Assembly (NCBI GenBank): GCA_005887685.1
Contig: VBHJ01000007.1
Coordinates: forward strand, 1 to 64,000
Source: Chloroflexota bacterium
GTDB lineage: Bacteria; Chloroflexota; Dormibacteria; Dormibacterales; Dormibacteraceae
DNA length: 64,000 bases
Reading direction: 5' to 3'
The position numbers and the translations under genes are program-made. Shown one piece after another: positions 57,566-64,000 of this stretch. Position 1 is the first letter of the stretch. Each line of letters begins with the position of its first letter. Below the pieces are notes generated by a model. It did not search any database. It was not told the origin of the DNA and saw nothing but the letters and a program-made list of their open reading frames with translations.

Positions 57566-59011
57566 ATGGCGGTAGAGACAAAGTCGGTCAGCAGGACGAG
57601 TCCGCGCGAGGTCCTGGAACGCGCGAAGGCTGAGGGCGTCGAGGTCGTCGACGTCCGCTTCGTCGACCTTCCGGGCACCTGGCAGCATTTCAGCCTTCCC
57701 CTGGGCGAGCTGGAGGTCGACAGCTTCAAGGAGGGCCTCGGATTCGACGGCTCGAGCATCCGCGGCTTCCAGTCCATCGACGAGAGCGACATGCTCCTGA
57801 TCCCGGACCCGGACTCGGCCACGATCGATCCGGTCCTTTCCCACAAGACGCTTTTCCTGATCTGTGACGTGATCGACCCGATCACGCGGGAGCCCTACTC
57901 ACGCGACGCCCGCTTCATCGCCAAGAAGGCGGAGGAGCACCTGCGCAGGTCCGGCATCGCCGACATCAGCTACTGGGGCCCTGAGGCGGAGTTCTACCTC
58001 TTCAACTCCCTGCGCTTCGATCAGAACGCGCACAGCGGCTACTACTACATCGACTCGGAGGAAGGGATCTGGAACTCGGGCAAGAACTCCGAGCCGAACA
58101 TGGCGTTCCGGCCACGGCACAAGGAGGGCTACTTCCCGGTTCCGCCGACCGACAAGCTTCAGGACCTGCGCTCCGAGATCATGCTCAAGCTGATCGATGC
58201 GGGCGTCCGCGTCGAGGTGCAGCACCATGAGGTCGGCACCGCGGGCCAGGCCGAGATCGACATGCGATTCGACTCGCTGACCAAGATGGGCGACAAGATG
58301 ATGGTCTACAAGTACGTCATCAAGAACGTCGCGGCGCAGCACGGATATGTCGCGACCTTCATGCCCAAGCCTCTCTTCCAGGACAACGGTTCCGGGATGC
58401 ACGTCCACCAGAGCCTGTGGAAGGACGGCGAGAACCTGTTCGCCGACGCGAAGGGCTACGCCGGGCTCAGCCAGACCGCCGTCTACTACATCGGCGGCCT
58501 GCTCAAGCATGCGCCGGCGCTGCTTGCGATCTGCGCGCCGACCACTAACTCTTACCGCCGGCTCGTGCCCGGCTACGAGGCCCCGATCAACCTCGTTTAC
58601 TCAAAGCGCAACCGCTCGGCGTGCGTGCGCATCCCCATGTACTCGACCAACCCGAAGACCAAGCGCGTCGAGTTTCGCTCGCCAGACCCGGCCGCCAACC
58701 CCTACCTGGCGTTCTCGGCCTGCCTGATGGCCGGCCTCGACGGCATCAAGCACAAGATCCTTCCACCGGAGCCGGTGGACAAAGACATCTACGAGCTGGA
58801 GGGCGAAGAGAAGGCAAAGATCAAGTCGGTGCCCGGCTCGCTCGCCGAATCGCTCGACGCGCTCGAGAAGGACAACGCGTTTTTGCTCGAGGGCGGCGTC
58901 TTCACCAAGGACGTGGTCGAGACGTGGATCGACTACAAGCGGAAGAAGGAAGTCGACGCGGTCGCGCTCCGGCCGCACCCGTGGGAGTTCATGCTCTACA
59001 GCGACGTCTAA
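57566..59011 (+). CDS. glnA: glutamine synthetase type I
   Basis: 'LGFDGSSIRGFQSIDESDMLLIPDPDSA', 'GPEAEFYLF', 'HHEVGTAGQAEIDMRFDSL', 'PTTNSYRRLVPGYEAPINLVYSKRNRSACVRIP'. Confidence 0.96.
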   Translation: MAVETKSVSRTSPREVLERAKAEGVEVVDVRFVDLPGTWQHFSLPLGELEVDSFKEGLGFDGSSIRGFQSIDESDMLLIPDPDSATIDPVLSHKTLFLICDVIDPITREPYSRDARFIAKKAEEHLRRSGIADISYWGPEAEFYLFNSLRFDQNAHSGYYYIDSEEGIWNSGKNSEPNMAFRPRHKEGYFPVPPTDKLQDLRSEIMLKLIDAGVRVEVQHHEVGTAGQAEIDMRFDSLTKMGDKMMVYKYVIKNVAAQHGYVATFMPKPLFQDNGSGMHVHQSLWKDGENLFADAKGYAGLSQTAVYYIGGLLKHAPALLAICAPTTNSYRRLVPGYEAPINLVYSKRNRSACVRIPMYSTNPKTKRVEFRSPDPAANPYLAFSACLMAGLDGIKHKILPPEPVDKDIYELEGEEKAKIKSVPGSLAESLDALEKDNAFLLEGGVFTKDVVETWIDYKRKKEVDAVALRPHPWEFMLYSDV

Positions 59012-59024
59012 AAAAACACTCCAG

Positions 59025-59061
59025 AGGGCCTCGGCGCGTGCCGGGGCCCTTTCTTGTTTTT
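59025..59061 (+). terminator. intrinsic terminator after glnA
   Basis: AGGGCCTCGGC-GCGT-GCCGGGGCCCT followed by TTCTTGTTTTT. Confidence 0.9.
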
Positions 59062-59075
59062 AGACTTCGCTCCCG

Positions 59076-60302
59076 ATGGCACGGCTTTGGTCGCTGGTCG
59101 ATCGGAGGGCGCTGGCCGCGACCGCGCTGTGCCTGGTGGCATGGCGGTTGCTGGGCCAAATACCTATCTCCAACGTGACGTCTGCCTTCATCACGACCCG
59201 CCTCGACAACCTGAGCGGCCTGGGACTCTTCCCCGCGATCGGCCCCAACAGCATTCCGCTCGCCTCCTACAGCGTGGGAGAGATAGGGATCGCGCCTTAC
59301 GTCGAAGCGTTGATCGTGATGAGCCTGCTCACGCTCATCTCGAGCCGGGTCAGGCACATGGCCCGAAATGCCGAGGGCCGGGTCACTCTTACGCGGTGGG
59401 CACGAGCGCTCGCTTTGCTGTTGACCTTGGGCCAGGCGTACGGGCTCACGGTGCTCTACCAGAACACGATTCCCCCGGTCTTCGGACCTCTCGACTGGTT
59501 CACGCGGCTGGCTGTGTGCCTCGAGCTGGCCGGCGGCACGGCCCTGATGATCTTGCTCGCCGACGCCATGGACGAGTTCGGCCTTGGCTTCGGCAACGGC
59601 GCCCTGATCTTCTACGCCCTTGGCCCGCTCGGGACCGAGGTGCACAGGATCGCCGGCTACTTCGCCACCTCGCCATCGGCCGAGGCGCTGTACCGGCCGC
59701 TGGCCCTGTGGGCGGCCTTCACGGTCGGCGTCACGATCGCCGGCGTGGCGGTTCTACTTGCCGTGCGACGCGTTTCGGCGCCGACGACCAAGAAGGTGGC
59801 GAGCCGTCCGACAGCGCTCCGCTTGCTGATGTCTGGCGTCCTGCGCCCGCCACAGTTCACCTTCGCGATCATGTTCCTGCCGACGATCGTGGCCAACTAT
59901 TACGCCTCGACGAATTCGTCGGGCATTGAGTGGTTCAGGGTCAACTGGGGCCCGTACGGCACCTCCGTCTGGCTCGACGCCGCGTACCTCATCCTCGAGG
60001 CGGCGTTGGTCGTCTTCTTCGCCGTCTTCGTCGCCGCGTACGAGTACCGCATCCTGCACACGCCGTCGCACCTGAGGACGCATGTGACGAGACTTGCGCT
60101 CATCGGTGGGTTGTTCCTGGCGCTCGCGGTCATTGCGGTTCCGGTGGCCGATCACCTTCTGACCGGCGCGGCGGGCAATGTCATCCCGATGAGCGGGGCC
60201 GAGGTCTTGCTGGTGGTGGCCATGGTGTTGATCACGGTTCGCCTGATCGAGGGACACAAGACGGAGGCTCCATTCACCAGGGCGCCGAGCGGACTTCCCT
60301 GA
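59076..60302 (+). CDS. divergent SecY-like translocase protein
   Basis: 'EIGIAPYVEALIVMSLLTLISSRV', 'RALALLLTLGQAYGLTVL', 'ADAMDEFGLGFGNGALIFYALGPL' resemble SecY TM2/TM3/GxGNGxSLI regions; 408 aa, about 10 TMs. Confidence 0.72.
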   Translation: MARLWSLVDRRALAATALCLVAWRLLGQIPISNVTSAFITTRLDNLSGLGLFPAIGPNSIPLASYSVGEIGIAPYVEALIVMSLLTLISSRVRHMARNAEGRVTLTRWARALALLLTLGQAYGLTVLYQNTIPPVFGPLDWFTRLAVCLELAGGTALMILLADAMDEFGLGFGNGALIFYALGPLGTEVHRIAGYFATSPSAEALYRPLALWAAFTVGVTIAGVAVLLAVRRVSAPTTKKVASRPTALRLLMSGVLRPPQFTFAIMFLPTIVANYYASTNSSGIEWFRVNWGPYGTSVWLDAAYLILEAALVVFFAVFVAAYEYRILHTPSHLRTHVTRLALIGGLFLALAVIAVPVADHLLTGAAGNVIPMSGAEVLLVVAMVLITVRLIEGHKTEAPFTRAPSGLP

Positions 60303-60350
60303 TTCGGCAGATCTGACGTCCGGAAGTGCGCTAAAGGCCCAGCCGGCCGG

Positions 60351-62147
60351 CTACATCCCGAGCATCGCGCGCGCGCGCAGGGCGATCGAGATCGCGACGC
60401 GTGTTTCCGGGTCGTCGAGCTGCAGGCCGGTCAGAGCCTGGATGCGCTCGACGCGATACGTCATGGAGTTGATGTGAATGCCGAGCTGCCGCGCGGCGGC
60501 CCGCCGGATCCAGCGCGCCGCCGATAGCGCCTCCAGCGTTTCCAGCAGCGGCGTATCCCGGGATTGTGCGTACTGGAGCAGAGGACCGAGCAGCTCATCG
60601 ACGAACCTGCGCAGCGCTTCGGGGCTCTGGACCTCGAGCAGCAGCCGGAATGCACCAAGCGACCGGTAGGACGCGACCCGTCCGCGGCTCCCCGCACGGC
60701 GGGTGAGTCGCAGCGCCTGCCGCGCCTCGATGTGCGATCGCGCGAGCTCCCCGACTCCGTTGGCGAGGTTGCCGATGCCCACCGAGGCTGAGCCCGGCTT
60801 CATCACCGGTGCGGCCGCGGCGAGAATCTGGGCCGCCAGCTTCTCGACCGTCGCGAGGTCACCCGCGAGCTCGTCCGGGACCAGGAAGACAGCCGATGCC
60901 GGGCGGACGAGGGTCAAGGCGCCAGGCAGCCGGGAGCGGACCAGCCCGATCAAAGCCGCGTCCAGCCGGTCTTGCTGGCCGCGCGCGGCGAGGGCCGCCT
61001 CGGTCTTGTCGTCATCGGCCTCGAGCACGACGACCCAGGCCCGCTGCGGAAGCCGGTGACCCAGGCGCTCGGCCTGGCGGGCGATTCGCTCCGACTCCTC
61101 CGCCTCGAGGCCGCCGGCGAGGACCTCCTCGACGAGGTCGCCGCGGAGGCGGCGCTCGACCTCCGCCGCGGCGCGTTCCTTCGCCAGCTCCAGCGCGAGG
61201 ACGGTGGAGCCGTGCTCCAGCGCACGGACCCGTCCCTCGGCGTCCATCTTCTCTTCGTCCACACCGACCGCAAGAAGGCCCAGCATCTCCGCGCCCGCGC
61301 GCACCGGGACGACGTCCAGCGGCCGCGGGGGCCGCCCCGCGTTGATGCGCAGCTCGCGTCCGATCGCGCCGGCCGGCGCCGGGACGTGAATTCGCTGCGG
61401 CATCCCGTCCGATGACTCCCCCCCTCCCCGGACCCGGTATCCGTCGGCGGAGTAGAGCGCGGCGCGCCCGCCCGCGAGCGAACCGATCACATCGAGGATC
61501 GAGGAGATGCCGGCGCCGTCGAGCGAGAGCTTGGTGAACCGCTCATGGATGTCGTGCGAGAGCTGGATCTCGGCCAGCTGCACCTCGGTGCGCCGCTGCA
61601 GCTCGCTGCGTTCGAGGATCCCGGCGACCTGGGCGGCGATCGCACGCAGGAAGTCGATGTCGCCGGAGTTGAACTCGCGTCGCTCCGTGCTCTGCACGTT
61701 GATCACCCCGACCAGGCGGGGGCCCGACTCGATCGGCACGGACGCCATGGAGTGGAAGCGGTCTTCGTCGAGACCGGGCACCCACTTCCAGTGCGGCTCC
61801 CGGCTCACATCCGGCACGACGGCCGGCCGCCGGGACTCGGCGACCCAACCGGTGATGCCCTCCCCGACCTTCATGGTCACCTTGCCGACCATGTTCTCGT
61901 TGAGACCGTTGGTGGCGGTCAAGAGCAGCTCGCGGCCAGGCGGGGTCAGCAGATAGAGGGAGCAGACGTCCGTGCCGATGGCGGAGGTCGTTTCCCGGAT
62001 GATCAGCTCAAGCAGCTCGTCGGGCCGCTGGGTCGAGGCGGCGGCCTGGGCCAGGCGGACCAGGAAGTTCAGCTCCCGGGCGGCAAGGCTCGAGTCCGGG
62101 ACCCCGGTCGTCACCTGCACGCCCGCCACGTTACGTCTCGTCTTCAT
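60351..62147 (-). CDS. GAF domain PucR/CdaR-type transcriptional regulator
   Basis: GAF region 'LIIRETTSAIGTDVCSLYLLTPPGRELLLTATNGLNENMVGKVTMKVGEGITGWVAES'; C-terminal PucR HTH 'RRAAARQLGIHINSMTYRVERIQALTGLQLDDPETRVAISIALRA'. Confidence 0.9.
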   Translation of the reverse strand: MKTRRNVAGVQVTTGVPDSSLAARELNFLVRLAQAAASTQRPDELLELIIRETTSAIGTDVCSLYLLTPPGRELLLTATNGLNENMVGKVTMKVGEGITGWVAESRRPAVVPDVSREPHWKWVPGLDEDRFHSMASVPIESGPRLVGVINVQSTERREFNSGDIDFLRAIAAQVAGILERSELQRRTEVQLAEIQLSHDIHERFTKLSLDGAGISSILDVIGSLAGGRAALYSADGYRVRGGGESSDGMPQRIHVPAPAGAIGRELRINAGRPPRPLDVVPVRAGAEMLGLLAVGVDEEKMDAEGRVRALEHGSTVLALELAKERAAAEVERRLRGDLVEEVLAGGLEAEESERIARQAERLGHRLPQRAWVVVLEADDDKTEAALAARGQQDRLDAALIGLVRSRLPGALTLVRPASAVFLVPDELAGDLATVEKLAAQILAAAAPVMKPGSASVGIGNLANGVGELARSHIEARQALRLTRRAGSRGRVASYRSLGAFRLLLEVQSPEALRRFVDELLGPLLQYAQSRDTPLLETLEALSAARWIRRAAARQLGIHINSMTYRVERIQALTGLQLDDPETRVAISIALRARAMLGM

Positions 62148-62171
62148 GCCAGGTCTCGTGTAGATAGCACA

Positions 62172-63653
62172 ATGAACGACCCGCTGGCTAGTGTGGCCGA
62201 TACAGACTGGCTTTTTGTGCTGGGGGCGCTACTGTTAGGCGGCAAGGTGTCGTCCGCACACTCCGGTCAGTGGCGCGAGCATTTCGCCGGGGTGGACCTG
62301 CCCGTCCCAACCCTCGGCGGAGGGACCGTCACTGGCATCAACTTCGACAACGCCGCCAGCACGCCGCCGCTCAAGCGCGTGCGCGACCTGGTCAACGGCT
62401 TCTCGGACGTCTACTCGAGCGTCCACCGGGGCACCGGGTACAAGTCGCGGCTGTCGACCGAGGCATACGAGCAGGCGCGGGAGCGCGTGGCTCAATTTCT
62501 CGGCGTCGACGAGAAGCACCAGGTCGTCATCTTCGTCAAGGGGACGACCGACGCCTTGAACCGGATCGCGGCCGAGGAGGCGCGGCTCGACGGCCGCCAG
62601 GTGCTGGTGACCGAGATGGAGCATCATGCCGACCTTTTGCCCTGGCGGCATCGCAGCGGCCACGTGATGGTCGGCCTGTCGGACGACGGGCACATCGACC
62701 TCGACGCGATCGAGTCCGCGTTGAAGCAAAGCCACGGCAAGATCAGCCTGGTGGCCGTGTGCGGCGCGTCGAATGTGACGGGTTTCGTGTCGCCCATCCA
62801 CGACGTCGCCGAGCTCGCCCATCGCTACGGCGCACGCATCTCCGTCGATGCGGCGCAGCTGGCGCCCCACCACCGCATCGACGTGCGCCCGGCGGACGAT
62901 CCCGGGCACCTCGACTTCGTATCGCTTTCCGGGCACAAGATGTACGCGCCCTACGGCGCCGGGGTGCTGGTCGCGCCACGCGAATTTTTCGCGGGCGCCC
63001 CTGAGGTCATGGGCGGCGGGGCAATCGACATCGTCACGTGGGACGACACGGTCTGGGCCGACCTGCCGGACCGCGAAGAAGCCGGGTCTCCGAACGTGAT
63101 CGGCGCCGTCGCCATGGGCGCAGCCATCGAAACGCTGCTCGAGCTCGGCTTCGACGAGATGCTCGACCACGAATCCAGCCTTGGATCGCGAATGCTCGGC
63201 GGTTTGAGTGACATCGGCGGGGTCGGCGTCCTCGGCAGCGTTGAAGCATGCACGCCGGGTGGCCGGCTGGCGCTCGCCAGCTTCGTCGTCGAGGGCCTGC
63301 ATCACGGTCTGGTGGCGGCGGCGCTGAGCCACGAGTGGGGCATCGCCGTGCGCCACGGATGCTTCTGCGCCAATCCCTACGTCTTCCATCTCCTGCACAT
63401 GGGCAGGGATGAGGTGGTCGCGGTGGAGGGCGAGGTGACGGCCGGACGGCGCAAGGCTCTACCCGGCGCGGTGCGCGCGAGCCTTGCTCCTTACAACACG
63501 GAGGCCGAGGTCGACCGGTTCCTCGAGGCGGTGCGCCAGGTCGCCCGCGGCAAGGTCAAGGCAACATACGAGCAGGCGGCCGATGGCACATACGCGCCTG
63601 CTGGCGGATGGCCCCGGGTGCCTAGCCTGCTCCACGCCTTCGTGAAAGACTAG
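62172..63653 (+). CDS. aminotransferase class V / cysteine desulfurase-like
   Basis: 'INFDNAASTPPLKRV', 'GTTDALNRIA', 'VTEMEHHADLLPWR', 'ISVDAAQLAPHHRIDV', 'FVSLSGHKMYAPYGAGVLV' (PLP Lys), 'VRHGCFCANPYV'. Confidence 0.9.
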   Translation: MNDPLASVADTDWLFVLGALLLGGKVSSAHSGQWREHFAGVDLPVPTLGGGTVTGINFDNAASTPPLKRVRDLVNGFSDVYSSVHRGTGYKSRLSTEAYEQARERVAQFLGVDEKHQVVIFVKGTTDALNRIAAEEARLDGRQVLVTEMEHHADLLPWRHRSGHVMVGLSDDGHIDLDAIESALKQSHGKISLVAVCGASNVTGFVSPIHDVAELAHRYGARISVDAAQLAPHHRIDVRPADDPGHLDFVSLSGHKMYAPYGAGVLVAPREFFAGAPEVMGGGAIDIVTWDDTVWADLPDREEAGSPNVIGAVAMGAAIETLLELGFDEMLDHESSLGSRMLGGLSDIGGVGVLGSVEACTPGGRLALASFVVEGLHHGLVAAALSHEWGIAVRHGCFCANPYVFHLLHMGRDEVVAVEGEVTAGRRKALPGAVRASLAPYNTEAEVDRFLEAVRQVARGKVKATYEQAADGTYAPAGGWPRVPSLLHAFVKD

Positions 63654-63661
63654 TCAGCGCA

Positions 63662-63853
63662 ATGCTCAAGTTTCTCGTCGAGGTGCTGCTGGCGATCTTC
63701 CTCCACCCCGTCGCTTTCGTTCTCTGCGTGATCGACATCGTCAATCGCAAAGAGATGGGCGGCGTGGCGAAGGTGCTGTGGATCATCATCAGCTTCTTCT
63801 GGGGTATCGGCCCCATCCTCTACATCCTTCTTGGCGGTGGAAAGTTCTGGTAG
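63662..63853 (+). CDS. small two-TM membrane protein (PLDc_N-like)
   Basis: 63 aa; 'FLHPVAFVLCVIDIVNRKEMGGVAKVLWIIISFFWGIGPILYILLGGGKFW'. Confidence 0.65.
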   Translation: MLKFLVEVLLAIFLHPVAFVLCVIDIVNRKEMGGVAKVLWIIISFFWGIGPILYILLGGGKFW

Positions 63854-64000
63854 CACGCTGAGGGATCGCGCGGCGACCAGGGCGCTGGTCCTGGGTCTGC
63901 TCGCGTTGCCGTTCGGCCTGTTGGCGCCGTTTGCGATTTTCAGCGGAGCGCGCTCACTGCGGAGGATTCGTGCGTCCGACGGAGCGCTGCGTGGAGCAAC
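63837..64000 (+). CDS. DUF4190-like membrane protein (partial, runs off window)
   Basis: GTG at 63837 opens 'VESSGSTLRDRAATRALVLGLLALPFGLLAPFAIFSGARSLRRIRASDGALRGA'. Confidence 0.5.
   Translation, partial: MESSGSTLRDRAATRALVLGLLALPFGLLAPFAIFSGARSLRRIRASDGALRGA

Overview
High-GC bacterial chromosomal window with dense, mostly operonic housekeeping and cell-envelope genes. I saw no rRNA, CRISPR array, prophage, integrase or transposase. The lineage is unconfirmed; the style suggests a Chloroflexota/Dormibacterota- or Actinomycetota-like organism. From left to right: DUF2087 and DUF4173 proteins; tRNA-Ser(UGA) directly behind serS-lysS; MBL and HD-GYP proteins; coaX; an arginine operon (argC-J-B-D-R-G-H); a histidine operon (hisZ-G-D-B-H-F-I); a TPR protein; two LivK-like binding proteins with a LivHMGF ABC cassette; a long sugar-nucleotide/exopolysaccharide region (PMM/PGM, ManC, UXS, Ugd, WecC-like, epimerase, glycosyltransferases, RmlA/B/C-like, Wzx) that also holds metK, a patatin, ahcY, apt, dinB and an exonuclease; trpS; a Rieske/split cytochrome b complex; a frameshifted GT2 gene; trxA; glnB-amt and glnA; a divergent orphan SecY-like protein; a GAF-PucR regulator; and a class V aminotransferase. 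I found no single obvious new multi-gene defence or mobile system. The best leads are a structured metK leader with a potential anti-Shine-Dalgarno switch, two copies of an ~125 bp intergenic repeat, palindromic repeats that carry start and stop codons, three genes that appear to start with ATA or CTG at stop/start overlaps, a GT2 frameshift, an ARG-box promoter in front of argC, an orphan SecY paralog, and a candidate three-way-junction RNA after trxA. All calls come from reading the sequence; no database search was run.
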